Translations under genes and position numbers: made by a program | From: Streptomyces aureus | GTDB lineage: Bacteria > Actinomycetota > Actinomycetes > Streptomycetales > Streptomycetaceae | Length of the DNA: 64,000 bases | Assembly (NCBI RefSeq): GCF_000725495.1 | Contig: NZ_JNZD01000004.1 | Location: 248,001 to 312,000 of the forward strand | Reading direction: 5' to 3' | The notes under the pieces: model-generated | The model's input: the letters and a program-made list of their open reading frames with translations, nothing else | Told to the model about the DNA's origin: nothing | Databases searched by the model: none | Shown here: one piece after another, positions 47,472 through 59,851 of the stretch | Numbering within the stretch: the stretch's first letter is position 1 | Layout: the number at the start of each line of letters is the position of its first letter

Positions 47472-48407
47472 ATGATCGAGGCACATCAGCTGACGAAGCG
47501 GTACGGGGAGAAGACGGCGGTGGACCGGCTGGACTTCACCGTCAAGCCCGGCACCGTCACCGGCTTCCTGGGCCCCAACGGCGCGGGCAAGTCGACCACC
47601 ATGCGCATGATCGTCGGACTGGACGCGCCGTCCGGCGGCAGCGTCGCGGTCAACGGCAAGGCCTACGCCCGGCACACCGCCCCGCTCCAGGAGGTCGGCG
47701 CGCTGCTGGAGGCCAAGTCGATCCACCCGGGCCGTTCCGCCTTCGACCACCTCATGGCCCAGGCCCACACCCACGGCATTCCGCGCCGCCGGGTGGAGTC
47801 GGTCATCGAGCTGACCGGCCTGCAGTCCGTGGCGAAGAAGCGCGCGGGCGCCTTCTCCCTCGGCATGGGCCAGCGGCTCGGCATCGCCGCGGCCCTGCTC
47901 GGCGACCCGGCGACGGTCATGCTCGACGAACCGGTCAACGGCCTCGACCCCGAGGGCGTGCTGTGGATCCGCAACCTGCTGACCGGACTCGCGGCGGACG
48001 GCCGCACCGTCTTCGTCTCCTCGCATCTGATGAGCGAGATGGCGCTGGTCGCCGACCATCTGATCGTCGTCGGACGCGGACGCCTGCTGGCCGACACCAC
48101 CGTGCGGGACCTGGTCCGGCAGGCCGGCGGTGACACCGTCACCGTGGCGTCCGACCAGGCGGCACGGCTGCGCGAGGTCCTGGCCGGACCCGGCGTCGAG
48201 ATCACCGGCGCCTCGGGATCCGAGGAACTCCAGGTGACCGGTCTGACCGCACGGACCATCGGCCTCAGGGCCGCCGAGCACGGCATCCCGCTCTTCGAGC
48301 TCAGCTCCCGGACCGTCTCGCTCGAGGAGGCGTTCATGGACCTCACCCGCGACGCCGTCGAGTACCACGCCACCGCCACCGTCGAGACCCCCGGGAGGGC
48401 GGCATGA
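47472..48407 (+). CDS. ABC transporter ATP-binding protein (drug-export type)
   Basis: 311 aa. Walker A GPNGAGKST, a divergent signature FSLGMGQR instead of LSGGQ, Walker B TVMLDEPVNGLDPEG and H-loop SSHL. It closely follows the DrrA/BcrA class that powers drug or lipid export with an ABC-2 permease. The start ATG 47472 follows AAGGGAAC. Its stop overlaps the permease start (ATGA). A histidine kinase/response regulator pair follows 200 bp later, a common arrangement for bacitracin-type resistance modules. Confidence 0.94.
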   Translation: MIEAHQLTKRYGEKTAVDRLDFTVKPGTVTGFLGPNGAGKSTTMRMIVGLDAPSGGSVAVNGKAYARHTAPLQEVGALLEAKSIHPGRSAFDHLMAQAHTHGIPRRRVESVIELTGLQSVAKKRAGAFSLGMGQRLGIAAALLGDPATVMLDEPVNGLDPEGVLWIRNLLTGLAADGRTVFVSSHLMSEMALVADHLIVVGRGRLLADTTVRDLVRQAGGDTVTVASDQAARLREVLAGPGVEITGASGSEELQVTGLTARTIGLRAAEHGIPLFELSSRTVSLEEAFMDLTRDAVEYHATATVETPGRAA

Positions 48408-49252
48408 GCACCGTCACCGTCACCGGCAGCCCCGCGCCGGCACCCGCGCGGACCGCCCGTCCCGAGTACAAGGTCACCGGGCGCCGGGTGCTGCGTTCCG
48501 AGTGGGCGAAGCTGTGGTCCCTGCGCTCCACCTGGATCACGCTCGGGCTCGGACTGCTGTTCCTCGTCGCCTTCGGCGTGATCGCCGCCGCGCACTACAA
48601 GTCCGAGCTCGACTCGGGACGTCCGCTGCACCGGGACGACGTCGCGGCCACCGCGCTCAGCCTCTCGGTGTTCGGTACGAACTTCGCGCAGCTCGCGCTC
48701 GGCGTGCTCGGGGTGCTGATCACCGCGGGCGAGTACTCGACCGGGATGATCCGCTCCACGCTGGCCGCCGTGCCGCGCCGGCTGCCGGTCCTGTGGTCCA
48801 AGGCCTCCGTGTTCGGCCTGGTCGCGCTCGTGGTCGCCACCGCCGGCGTCTTCGTCGCGTTCACGATCGACAGCGGGATCGTCTCGGGCACGCCCGCAGC
48901 CCTCACGATGTCCCACTCCGGCGTCGTCCGGAGCCTGTTCGGCGCGGGCCTCTACCTCGGTCTGGTCGGCGTGATCGGCACCGCCCTGGGCGCCCTGCTG
49001 CGCTCGGTGGCCGGCGGCATCTCCGTACTGGTCGCCTCCCTGATGCTGGTGCCCGGTCTGATCTCGCTGCTGCCCAGTTCGTGGCAGGACAACATCAGCC
49101 CGTACCTGCCGAGCAACGCGGGCGAGTCGATGTTCGCCCTGACCCACGACGCCACCTCGCTGTCCCCCGGCGCCGGGCTGGCCGTCTTCCTCGGCTGGAC
49201 GGTGCTCGCCCTGGCGGGCGCCGCGTACCGTCTCGTCCGCACGGACGCCTGA
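48404..49252 (+). CDS. ABC-2 type permease subunit
   Basis: 282 aa, six membrane helices: WITLGLGLLFLVAFGVIAAAH, LALGVLGVLITAGEYSTGMIRS, VFGLVALVVATAGVFVAF, GLYLGLVGVIGTALGALLRS, ISVLVASLMLVPGLISLLP and GLAVFLGWTVLALAGAAYRLV. The EYSTGMIRSTLAAVPRR loop is the typical coupling segment. It partners with the preceding ATPase, to which it is translationally coupled. Confidence 0.92.
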   Translation: MSTVTVTGSPAPAPARTARPEYKVTGRRVLRSEWAKLWSLRSTWITLGLGLLFLVAFGVIAAAHYKSELDSGRPLHRDDVAATALSLSVFGTNFAQLALGVLGVLITAGEYSTGMIRSTLAAVPRRLPVLWSKASVFGLVALVVATAGVFVAFTIDSGIVSGTPAALTMSHSGVVRSLFGAGLYLGLVGVIGTALGALLRSVAGGISVLVASLMLVPGLISLLPSSWQDNISPYLPSNAGESMFALTHDATSLSPGAGLAVFLGWTVLALAGAAYRLVRTDA

Positions 49253-49451
49253 GCGCCTGAGCGCCTGAGCGCCTGGCACCGTCCCCCTCCCCCTCCCTTG
49301 CCGAGGCGGGGCGGGGGGACGGCCGGCGCGGCACCCGACCGGACCACCCGGCCGAGTGCCGTGCCGCTTCGGGGGACACGGGGGCACCGACGACAGAGCG
49401 GCCGACCCACAATGGACGGGTGAGACCCATGAACGCGGACCGGTGACTCCC

Positions 49452-50810
49452 ATGAACCTCGACGACACCACCCCGCGCGGGCCGACGGACCCCCCTCCCC
49501 TCCTGGAGGCGGACCTGCCGTGGAACCACCCGCTGGCCCGTGCCCTGTCCCGGCTCGGCCGCCGGCTCAAACAGGGCGACCGGCGCCGGCCGTGGATCCT
49601 CGACACGGCGGTGACCGCCGTCGTCGCGCTCCTGTTCTGCGTGCCGGACCTGGTGCACGACGGGGACCGCCGGCACCATCCGTTCGACCCCGAGTTCACG
49701 CACCTGTCGCTGGCGGGCACCCTCGCGCTGCAGGCCGGACTGGTGCTGCCGCTGCTGTGGCGGCGCAGACGGCCCTTCCCCGCCTTCGGTGTGATCACCG
49801 CGGTGTTCGTCCTCCAGCTGGCGCTGGGCGTCTGGCTGCGCGCCGACGTCGCCGTCCTGATCGCCCTCTACAGCCTGGTCCTGCACGGGGAACTGCGCCG
49901 GCTGCCCATGGCCTGCGCGGTCACGGCCGGTGCCCTGGGTCTCGTCGCCGCACGGCTCCCGACCGGGGTGCACGTGCTCGACGCGCTGTTCTTCCTCTTC
50001 AGCGCCATAACGGCGGCCGTCGCGCTCGGACTGGCCGTGCGGATCCGGCGCGCCCAGCTCTCCGTCTTGCGCGACCGGGCGACCCGGCTGGAGGTCGAAC
50101 GCGACCAGCGCAGCAGACTGGCCGCCGCCGCCGAACGCACCCGGGTGGCCCGGGAGATGCACGACATCGTCGGGCACAACCTCTCCGTCATCATCACCCT
50201 CGCCGACGGCGGGGCGTACGCGAACGACCGCGCGCCCGAACGCGGCAAGGAGGCCCTGCTGCTCATCGGCGACACCGGACGGCAGGCACTCGGCGAACTG
50301 CGCCGCATGCTCGGCGTCCTGCGCGAGCAGCCACTGGCCCCCAGCGCACCGGAACTGAGCCCGCAGCCGGGCGTCGGGGACATCGAGGCCCTGTGCGAGC
50401 GGATCCGGGCCGCCGGCCCGCGGGTCGTGCACCGCTCCGAGGGTGACCTGCGCACACTGGACCCCGGGGTCCAGCTGGCCGTGTACCGCATCGTCCAGGA
50501 GGCGCTCACCAACGCGCTCAGGCACGGGGGCCGCGACACCCGCGTCGATCTCGCGGTGGGCGTCGAGGGGACGCGGCTGACCATCGACGTCCACGACACC
50601 GGACCGGGCACCGGCACCGTCCGTCCCCGGCCGCACGACGACGAAGGACACGGGATCGCCGGCATGAGAGAACGCGCGGGCCTCTACGACGGGACGGTGG
50701 CCGCCGGCCCCGGCCCGGACGGGGGCTGGACCCTGCGGGCCACCCTCGACCTCACCCCGCCAGCCGGGTCCGATCTCGCCCCGCCGGCCGTGGCGGGCGG
50801 TGCGGCGTGA
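49452..50810 (+). CDS. Sensor histidine kinase (NarL-type, HisKA_3)
   Basis: 452 aa. The first 60 residues are cytoplasmic, then about five membrane helices with hardly any extracellular loop. The HisKA_3 box is [17 protein letters not shown] with the phospho-accepting His, followed by the HATPase N-box [14 protein letters not shown] and [11 protein letters not shown]. The lack of an ectodomain suggests sensing within the membrane, possibly of the adjacent ABC permease, as in other intramembrane-sensing kinases. Start ATG 49452. The stop overlaps the regulator start (GTGA). Confidence 0.93.
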   Translation: MNLDDTTPRGPTDPPPLLEADLPWNHPLARALSRLGRRLKQGDRRRPWILDTAVTAVVALLFCVPDLVHDGDRRHHPFDPEFTHLSLAGTLALQAGLVLPLLWRRRRPFPAFGVITAVFVLQLALGVWLRADVAVLIALYSLVLHGELRRLPMACAVTAGALGLVAARLPTGVHVLDALFFLFSAITAAVALGLAVRIRRAQLSVLRDRATRLEVERDQRSRLAAAAERTRVAREMHDIVGHNLSVIITLADGGAYANDRAPERGKEALLLIGDTGRQALGELRRMLGVLREQPLAPSAPELSPQPGVGDIEALCERIRAAGPRVVHRSEGDLRTLDPGVQLAVYRIVQEALTNALRHGGRDTRVDLAVGVEGTRLTIDVHDTGPGTGTVRPRPHDDEGHGIAGMRERAGLYDGTVAAGPGPDGGWTLRATLDLTPPAGSDLAPPAVAGGAA

Positions 50811-51484
50811 CCAGTGTGCTCATCGTCGACGACCAGCCGCTCCAGCGCCTCGGCTTCCGGATGCTGCTGGAGAGCACCCCGGACACCGACGTGGTGGGCG
50901 AGGCCTCCCACGGCGCCGACGCCGTCCGCAGGGCCGCCGAACTCCGCCCGGACGTGATCCTCATGGACGTCCGGATGCCCGGTATGGACGGCATCGAGGC
51001 CACCCGCCGGGTGGTCGCCTCCGGCGGCCGCTCCCGAGTGCTGATCCTGACCACGTTCGACCTGGACGAGTACGCGTACGCCGCGCTACGCGCGGGCGCC
51101 AGCGGCTTCCTCCTCAAGGACGCCCATCCGGAGGAGCTGCTCGCCGGCATCCGGGCGGTCGCCGCGGGCGACGCGGTGATCGCCCCGGCCCTGACCCGGC
51201 GTCTCCTGGACGCCTACGCCCGGCACCTCCCGCACGATCCGTCGGGCAGCAGACCCGTGGACGACCCCCGCGTCCGGGCCCTCACCGAGCGCGAGTACGA
51301 GATCTTCGTCGCCATCGGCGAGGGCTGGAGCAACAACGAGATCGCCGAGCGCCTCGTCGTGGCGGAGTCGACGGTCAAGACCCATGTGGGCCGTGTGCTG
51401 GCGAAGGTGGGCGTCCGCGACCGTGTCCAGGCGGTCATCCTCGCCTACGACCTCGGTGTCGTGCGCCCCAACCCGCCGGCCTGA
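50807..51484 (+). CDS. NarL/FixJ-family response regulator
   Basis: 225 aa. Receiver domain with acidic pocket VDD, phospho-Asp54 (ILMDVRMPG) and Lys in FLLKDA. LuxR-type HTH near 155-215: [47 protein letters not shown] start overlapping the kinase stop. It probably regulates the ABC operon upstream; the CCGCGGTAC direct repeat in that promoter is a candidate site. Confidence 0.95.
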   Translation: MTSVLIVDDQPLQRLGFRMLLESTPDTDVVGEASHGADAVRRAAELRPDVILMDVRMPGMDGIEATRRVVASGGRSRVLILTTFDLDEYAYAALRAGASGFLLKDAHPEELLAGIRAVAAGDAVIAPALTRRLLDAYARHLPHDPSGSRPVDDPRVRALTEREYEIFVAIGEGWSNNEIAERLVVAESTVKTHVGRVLAKVGVRDRVQAVILAYDLGVVRPNPPA

Positions 51485-51535
51485 CGCCGTGGTCCCCCGA
51501 GGCGGGCGGCGCGGGGCACGCTTAGGGTCGGCGGT

Positions 51536-51964
51536 ATGACTGACGACACCTTGCGCCGCGTCACCGTCGAGCGGACCGCGACCGGGCACTTCACCGCGAC
51601 CAACGAACGCGGCGGGACGATCGCCTTCGGGACGACCGGGGACGCCGAGTTCACCCCGGTCGAGCTGCTGCTCGCCGCCATCGGGGGCTGCACCGCGGCC
51701 GACGTCGACGTCGCGACCAGCCGTCACACGGAGCCCACGCGGTTCTCCCTCACGGTCACCGGCGACAAGATCGGTGACGAGGAGGGGAACCGGATGACCG
51801 GTCTCGCGGTCACCTTCACCGTGACGTTCCCGGACGGCGAGTCCGGGGACCGCGCCCGCGCCATCCTCCCCCGCGCGGTCAAGACCTCGCACGACCGGCT
51901 CTGCACGGTCAGCCGCACGATCGAGGCCGGCACCCCGGTCACCGTGACGGTCGCCGACGCCTGA
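51536..51964 (+). CDS. OsmC-family peroxiredoxin-like protein
   Basis: 142 aa. OsmC fold: EFTPVELLLAAIGGCTAADVDV carries the first active-site Cys, and HDRLCTVSRTIEAG the second. Related enzymes reduce organic hydroperoxides with thiols. The spacing between the Cys and the ELLLAAIGGC motif match the YhfA-like branch more than Ohr, but that is a judgement by eye. Start ATG 51536. Stands 51 bp after the response regulator gene and could be read through from it. Confidence 0.9.
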   Translation: MTDDTLRRVTVERTATGHFTATNERGGTIAFGTTGDAEFTPVELLLAAIGGCTAADVDVATSRHTEPTRFSLTVTGDKIGDEEGNRMTGLAVTFTVTFPDGESGDRARAILPRAVKTSHDRLCTVSRTIEAGTPVTVTVADA

Positions 51965-52078
51965 CCTCGCCGGGGGCCGGCTTCGGGTCCGCGGGGACGA
52001 TCACTCCGCCGGGAGGAGTGAAGCCGGATTTCCGGGGCAGACGGCGAACGTCGAAGAGGTGGACGCGGAACGGATCGT

Positions 52079-52555
52079 GTGGGCATGCCGGTGAGCGAAG
52101 CGGAACAGCAGGGACGGCGGGGTGCGCTGATCGAGGCCTCGGTCGCGTACGACGGTGACTCCGTGTGCATCGCCGAGGCGCGGGCCTTCACCCGGGACTT
52201 CCTGACGCGGGTGCAGGCGGTCGCCGGGCTGCCCGTCTCGACCCGGGTCATGGGCACGGTCCCGCTGGTCGTCAGCGAACTGGTGACCAACGCGGTCAAG
52301 TACGCGGGCGGCCCCTGTCTGTTGTCCCTGGAGGTCGAGCGGGGCAGCGTGCGGGCGACGGTCTGGGACTCCGACCCGACCCTTCCGGTGGCGCGCGCCG
52401 CCGACGCGGGCCGTGTCGGCCAGCACGGGCTGGAGATCGTCATGGCCCTGTGCCACGCGTTCGAGGTGCGCCGCGAACCGGTCGGCAAACGGATCACCGC
52501 CGTGGTGGCGCTGGCCGACACGCCGGACATCGATCTGAGTCCCTCGGCGTCCTGA
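52079..52555 (+). CDS. Orphan HATPase_c_2 (anti-sigma/RsbW-like) protein
   Basis: 158 aa. Bergerat motifs VVSELVTNAVKYA, VWDSDPTLPV and GQHGLEIVMAL. Like the gene at 18899-19318, no sigma or STAS partner lies beside it. The start is GTG 52079 or ATG 52085; ribosome sites are poor for both. It could be a substrate-side partner of the SpoIIE-type phosphatase network, as an inference from family only. Confidence 0.87.
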   Translation: MGMPVSEAEQQGRRGALIEASVAYDGDSVCIAEARAFTRDFLTRVQAVAGLPVSTRVMGTVPLVVSELVTNAVKYAGGPCLLSLEVERGSVRATVWDSDPTLPVARAADAGRVGQHGLEIVMALCHAFEVRREPVGKRITAVVALADTPDIDLSPSAS

Positions 52556-52743
52556 CGCCGGCTCCCCCGCCGCTGTGACGGCGGACACACCGCAGCGTGC
52601 CGGGCGTGCCCTCCGGCCGTCGCACGGCGGCTCCCTGACGCCCCGAAGGGTGCCTGACGAGCCGAAACGAAATCGTGTCGCGTCACAACGCCCGCCTTGC
52701 GGGACAATGGTGCGTTCGCGGATCGCCGTCGACAGGGAAACGG

Positions 52744-53697
52744 GTGGTTAACACAGTGCGACAGGCGGGTGTACTAGACGTCGGGTGTCACAGCGCTCTG
52801 CTCACCGTGGCGCGGCGCCGCGCCGGTGTCGCCATGGAGGAGGTGCTGTCCCGAAAGGTACGGCTCCAGTTGCACGAGACGCTGGACGCGACGGGCCGGC
52901 TGGGCAAGTCGGGCGTGCGCAGTGTGCAGCGGGCCGTGGCCGAGACGCTTGCCGAGAACCGGGGGGACCTGCCGGAGGTCTACGCGTTCGCCACGTCGGT
53001 GATCCGCGACGCGCCGAACCGCGACGAGGTCCTCGCCCAGGTGGCCAGCGCCACCGGCACCCGGCTGCGGGTGATGTCCGGCGAGGAGGAGGCCCGGCTG
53101 GCCTATGTGGCCGCACACCACTGGGCGCGCCACGAGTCCGGTCCGCTGCTGGTGCTCGACATCGGCGGCGGGACCGTGGAGGTCGCGTCCGGTACGTCCC
53201 GGCGGCCCCGGACCGCCCACTCCCTGCCGCTGGGCGCCCGGACGGTCACCCGCGCCTGGAAGCTCGACGAGGCCGTGTCCTCGAAGCGGCGGCTCGCCGA
53301 GGTGCGCGACCATCTGGGCCGGCGCCTCGCCGAGGTGCCCGACCTGCCGCACGCCGATCCCGACGGGCGTGTGCTCGCCTGCTCCAAGACCTTCACCCAG
53401 CTCGCCCGCTATACCTCCGGGGACCGCGACCGGTCCCGGACCCCGCAGCGGCTGACCCTCGACGAGGTACGGGCCGCGGTGGACGTGCTCGCCAGGAACG
53501 GCTCCGCGGGCCGCGGCCGGCTGCCCGGCATCTCACGGCACCGGGCCGGACAGTCGCTGGCCGGGGCGCTGGTCGCCGAAGCACTGATGGAGGCCTGCCG
53601 GGCCACGGCGGTGGAGATCTCCCCCTGGTCCACCAGGGAGGGCCTGCTGCTGGAGCGTCTCGGGGCCCTGCGGACCAAGGGCACCGCGAACCGCTGA
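52744..53697 (+). CDS. Ppx/GppA-family phosphatase
   Basis: About 317 aa, an ASKHA-fold phosphatase that in characterised members degrades polyphosphate or pppGpp. Motifs: phosphate-1 loop VLDVGCHSALL (altered from DxGSNS), phosphate-2 LVLDIGGGTVEVASG, RDAPNRDEVLAQV, SGEEEARLAY, and RLPGISRHRAGQSLAGALV near the end. It is shorter than full-length Ppx, lacking the C-terminal HD-like domain, as usual in actinobacteria. Start GTG 52744 (AGGG upstream) or GTG 52756; the latter gives MRQAGVLDVG. Probably monocistronic. Confidence 0.88.
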   Translation: MVNTVRQAGVLDVGCHSALLTVARRRAGVAMEEVLSRKVRLQLHETLDATGRLGKSGVRSVQRAVAETLAENRGDLPEVYAFATSVIRDAPNRDEVLAQVASATGTRLRVMSGEEEARLAYVAAHHWARHESGPLLVLDIGGGTVEVASGTSRRPRTAHSLPLGARTVTRAWKLDEAVSSKRRLAEVRDHLGRRLAEVPDLPHADPDGRVLACSKTFTQLARYTSGDRDRSRTPQRLTLDEVRAAVDVLARNGSAGRGRLPGISRHRAGQSLAGALVAEALMEACRATAVEISPWSTREGLLLERLGALRTKGTANR

Positions 53698-53862
53698 CGC
53701 ACGGCGCCCACACCGCGGACCGGGCCGCGCCGGGCCGTCGGCCGGGAACAAACCCGTACCAGTCGACGCTGACGTGAACAGTCCGGCAGATGCCGGAGCG
53801 CGGAGTTCCACCCGGTGCGGTGGACCCACCGGCGGTTCTGCTCGTGGAAAGGCGTGAGAGCG

Positions 53863-54156
53863 ATGACGGCGTCCGGACAACGACGGCTACGGGCGGGCGA
53901 GTTGCCCCTGGTGACGTCCTGCGGCCGCAGGATCTCCGTGAAGGAACTGACGCTGCCCACGCCCGGCCGCGGGATCGGCCGTGTGACGCTGGACGTCGGT
54001 CCCGACCAGGGCGACGAGCACGGGGTGTGGGCCTCGCTCACCCCCGCCGAGGCCCGTGAACTGGCCCGTCGCCTCCTCGCCCACGCGGCCGGGGTGGAAC
54101 CGGCGGGGCCGCCCGACCGCGAGACGCCCCGGACCCACGACGTCCCGGCCCGCTGA
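53863..54156 (+). CDS. Small conserved hypothetical protein
   Basis: 97 aa with no family I recognise. ATG 53863 follows GGAAAGG. Core: ELPLVTSCGRRISVKELTLPTPGRGIGRVTLDVG, with EHGVWASLTPAEARELARRLLAHA (motif form). Beta-rich then a C-terminal helix. One Cys. No membrane segment or signal. An 18-bp hairpin follows 8 bp after the stop. Confidence 0.72.
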   Translation: MTASGQRRLRAGELPLVTSCGRRISVKELTLPTPGRGIGRVTLDVGPDQGDEHGVWASLTPAEARELARRLLAHAAGVEPAGPPDRETPRTHDVPAR

Positions 54157-54163
54157 CGCGGGA

Positions 54164-54205
54164 GGGTGCCGGTGCTCCCCCGGACCAGGGGGAGCACCGG
54201 CACCC
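54164..54205. terminator. Bidirectional terminator, 18-bp stem
   Basis: 54164-54181 pairs perfectly with 54188-54205 around the 6-nt loop GGACCA, between convergent genes. Confidence 0.88.
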
Positions 54206-54234
54206 GTGTGACGCTCAGCCGGCGCCGTCGGGGA

Positions 54235-56781
<2,547 letters not shown>

Positions 56782-57066
56782 GCCGTTACTCCATGCGGGT
56801 GGGGTGACGAGCGGAGTGGACACACTTGTTGAGCGACTGAGGGAACAGCCGCTTACGAGGGGAGAAACGTGAACCGGCCTTCCGGCTCGCTTAGTTCACG
56901 CTTTGATTTAAGTAATGAACCATCAGGGTGGCAAGTCCCGTGACACGAGTTTCTTCAACTCGTGTGCCCGGGAGCCGGGTTGGCGGGCGCATCCGGGGCC
57001 GTGACCTGCAAGTGGGGGGTGGCCGGCGGGCGGACCGCACCCCGGATCCGTCAAGGCTTGAACACG
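56782..57066. other. Region upstream of the GH55-like gene
   Basis: The upper part carries an A/T-rich stretch (56891-56925) with GTTCA and TGAAC arms 17 bp apart, a likely promoter area, then a 9-bp hairpin ACACGAGTT...AACTCGTGT (56943-56965). No gene. Confidence 0.45.
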
Positions 57067-57169
57067 CCGAACGGCCGCGGGCGCCCGCCGCCCTCTACGA
57101 GGGGGACGGGACGCCCGCGGCCGTTCGGTTGCGGACGGCGGCCGTCCGGACCGCTGCGGCGGTCCGGAC
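57067..57169 (-). terminator. Double hairpin after the M4 protease gene
   Basis: A perfect 11-bp stem (57144-57154 with 57159-57169, loop TGCG) 21 bp beyond the protease stop, then a 17-bp stem (57067-57083 with 57112-57128). Strong tandem terminator. Confidence 0.8.
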
Positions 57170-57189
57170 GGGACGGGTTCAGTTCCGGG

Positions 57190-59538
57190 TCAGGGCGTGA
57201 TCCTCCACTGCCGGATGTAGCCGACGTCGATCGAGGCGAGGTCGCGCACGCGCAGCTTCCAGGTGCCCTCGACGGGCTGCGCGGAGGCGTCCACGACGAA
57301 CGTCTGGTCCACGTTGTCGGCCGAGCCCCCGCTGCGGTTGAGCAGGGAGTACACGGTGCCGTCGGGGCCGACCAGATCCACCGTCAGATCACCGCGATAG
57401 GTGTGGACGATGTCGACGTAGACCTCGGTGGCCGCCGAGGCGTTGCCCGGCCGGCCCGTGATGGTGATCGGCGATTCGACCGCCGGGCCGAGGTCGGGGA
57501 TGTCCACGCGCGTGCCGTTGGCGTAGACGTAGGCGATCCGCCAGTGGAAGGCCGCGGACACGGACGCCCCGGTGCTGTCGGTCACGGTGACCGTCGTGTC
57601 GCTGGTGCCGGGGGTGACGGGGGTTCCGGAGATCAGTCCGGTGTCACCGATGGCCAGGCCCTCGGGCAGCCCGGTGGCCGTGTAGGTGAGGGTCGCGCCG
57701 GTGTTGGTGGTGTACGCGTCCACCTGGAGGGAGACCTCCTGTCCGACTCCGGAGGTCTGGTCGCCGACCGGGGCGACGTTGACCCCGAGGGCGATCCGGT
57801 CGCCGACGTTGATGCCGGCCCAGGCGTCGGCGACGGCGAGATAGGTGGGGCTGTACTGCCCGAAGAGGTCGCCCGCCGCCCGCAGCGTCGCCGTCCGGGC
57901 GCCGTGGTAGTCGGTCGTGGAGGTCATGTACGTCGTCAGCGCGCGGTACCAGATCCGGGCGGCGTTCTCGATGCCGATGCCGGTCACCGGCAGGCCGTCG
58001 TGGGTCGGGCTGTCGTACGACACCCCGTTCACGGTCTTCGCGCCGCTGCCCTCGGAGAGCAGGTAGAAGAAGTGGTTCGCGGGACCCGAGGAGTAGTGGA
58101 CGTCGAGACCGCCCAGGGAGGAGTCCCAGTCGTCGCGGGAGGAGCCGTCGCGGGAGGGCTTGTCCATGTAGCGCAGCGGGGTGCCGTTGCCGCGGATGTC
58201 GATCTTCTCGCCGACCAGGTAGTCGGGGACGTCGGCCGCGAGGTTCTCGTGGAACTCGACCGCCGCGGCGAAGATGTCCGAGGTCGCCTCGTTGAGGCCG
58301 CCCGACTCACCCGAGTAGGCGAGATTGGCGGTGGCCGCGGTCACGCCGTGGCTCATCTCGTGGGCGGCGACGTCCAGGGCGGTCAGCGGATGCGTGTTGC
58401 TCGCGCCGTCGCCGTAGGTCATGCAGAAGCAGCTGTCCTGCCAGAAGGCGTTGACATAGTTGTTGCCGTAGTGCGCCCGGCTGTAGGCGGCGACCCCGTC
58501 GTTGCGGATCCCGTTGCGGCCGAAGACGTCCTTGTAGTAGTCCCAGGTCGCCGCCGCTCCGTAGGCGACGTCGACACCGGCGGTCTGTCGGTCGCTCTGG
58601 GCGCCGTTGCCCCAGACATCGTTGTCGTCCGTGAACAGGGTTCCGGTGCCTGAGGTCCCCTGGTTGAGGTCGTAGGTGCGGTGGCCGGCGCGGTCGCCGT
58701 CGACCAGTTGGTACGACGATCCGGAAGGGGTGGTGGAGAGCGGCACCGTGCCCACGTACTGGCCGGTTCCCGTGCCCGTCTCGACGGCCTCGTACCGGGA
58801 GGCGGTCTTGCCGGAGGACGCGTCGGTGATGACATGGAGCTCGCTGGGCGTGCCGTCACGGCGGACGCCGTCGATCACGGACTCCCACGCCAGGACCGGG
58901 CGGGCGTCCGAGGCCCAGACGACGAGCCGGGGCGCTCCGTCGGCGCGGGACCGGGTGACGGACTCCTTCCGGCTCACCGCGAGGGCCTTGGCCGTGGCGA
59001 CGCGGGCGGGGATCCCGGGCGTGACGCCCGGCAGGCGGAGGGCGGCCCCGCTCGCCTCGGACACCGTGTCCCGGCCGTCCCTCCGGTGCACGACCAGGTC
59101 GCCGCCGAGGACGGGCAGTCCCGCGTAGGTGCGCTCGTAGCGCGTGTGGGTCGTGCCGTCCTCGTCCCGGGCGACGTCCCGCACGACGAGCCGCTCCCGG
59201 GCACCGAGGCCGAGCCGCTCGGCGGTGGCACCGGCCGCCGAGCGGGCGCCCGCGACGAGGGCGGCTCGCCGGGCGGGCGACAGGGGGGCCGGGAGCGCGC
59301 CGTGCCGGGGCTCGGCGGCGATCCGGGTGACGGCCCGGGCGGGAACCGTGTGCCCCTGGGCGGCGACCTCCGTCACCGGCCGCGCGGTGGTGAGGTCCGC
59401 GGAGGCGGCGGAGGCGGAACCCGGCCGGACGGCCAGGGCCAGTAACGAGGTCGCGGCGGTGAGGGCGAGGACGGCGGCACGTCTGCGCCGGCGGGCGGAG
59501 GGGTGGTGTGGGCTGGCGGAGGGGTTCTGCCGGTTCAA
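57190..59538 (-). CDS. Secreted M4 (thermolysin-type) metalloprotease with putative-Ig and P domains
   Basis: About 782 aa, secreted. Arg-rich signal peptide (AVLALTAATSLLALAVRPGSA), FTP and PepSY prodomain (YERTYAGLPVLGGDLVVHRRDG), M4 catalytic domain with zinc motif HEMSHG and third ligand Glu in GLNEATSD, and DWDSSLGGLDVHYSSGPANHFFYLL. The C-terminus adds a He_PIG/Ig-like module (GVGQEVSLQVDAY, TGLPEGLAIGDTGLISGTP) and a P/proprotein-convertase domain (VYVDIVHTYRGDLTVDLVGPDG). Start: TTG 59536-59538 with AAGGAG 6 bp upstream; the ATG two codons before directly abuts the AAGGAG and is less likely to be used. Confidence 0.93.
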   Translation of the reverse strand: MNRQNPSASPHHPSARRRRRAAVLALTAATSLLALAVRPGSASAASADLTTARPVTEVAAQGHTVPARAVTRIAAEPRHGALPAPLSPARRAALVAGARSAAGATAERLGLGARERLVVRDVARDEDGTTHTRYERTYAGLPVLGGDLVVHRRDGRDTVSEASGAALRLPGVTPGIPARVATAKALAVSRKESVTRSRADGAPRLVVWASDARPVLAWESVIDGVRRDGTPSELHVITDASSGKTASRYEAVETGTGTGQYVGTVPLSTTPSGSSYQLVDGDRAGHRTYDLNQGTSGTGTLFTDDNDVWGNGAQSDRQTAGVDVAYGAAATWDYYKDVFGRNGIRNDGVAAYSRAHYGNNYVNAFWQDSCFCMTYGDGASNTHPLTALDVAAHEMSHGVTAATANLAYSGESGGLNEATSDIFAAAVEFHENLAADVPDYLVGEKIDIRGNGTPLRYMDKPSRDGSSRDDWDSSLGGLDVHYSSGPANHFFYLLSEGSGAKTVNGVSYDSPTHDGLPVTGIGIENAARIWYRALTTYMTSTTDYHGARTATLRAAGDLFGQYSPTYLAVADAWAGINVGDRIALGVNVAPVGDQTSGVGQEVSLQVDAYTTNTGATLTYTATGLPEGLAIGDTGLISGTPVTPGTSDTTVTVTDSTGASVSAAFHWRIAYVYANGTRVDIPDLGPAVESPITITGRPGNASAATEVYVDIVHTYRGDLTVDLVGPDGTVYSLLNRSGGSADNVDQTFVVDASAQPVEGTWKLRVRDLASIDVGYIRQWRITP

Positions 59539-59851
59539 TGCCATCTCCTTCTGCGGGGGGTGGGCCCGGGTGGAGCCCCGGGCGTCCGGGACCGGCGGGG
59601 TGCGGCCGGTCACGGGGGTCGGAGGGCCGGCGGGGCGTGCGGGGGCAGCGCGAAATGCCGCACGAAGACGCGGAGGAGGATGTGTGGACGAAGCGTGATG
59701 GTCCGACAGCAGAGTGACATCATCCGGATGGTCTTGTCATGAAGACGTCAAGACATCGGCTTGAACTGACCATGGCACGCTGCGCGTTCGCCGCTTCCCC
59801 GAAACCTTTCGGCCGCTGTGAGTCAGCTGTGAGCCCGGCCCGATCGGGGCC
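59539..59851. other. Region upstream of the M4 protease gene
   Basis: 313 bp without a gene. A GTCTTG ... CAAGAC inverted repeat (59731-59754) lies near 200 bp before the start. Nothing else clear. Confidence 0.4.
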
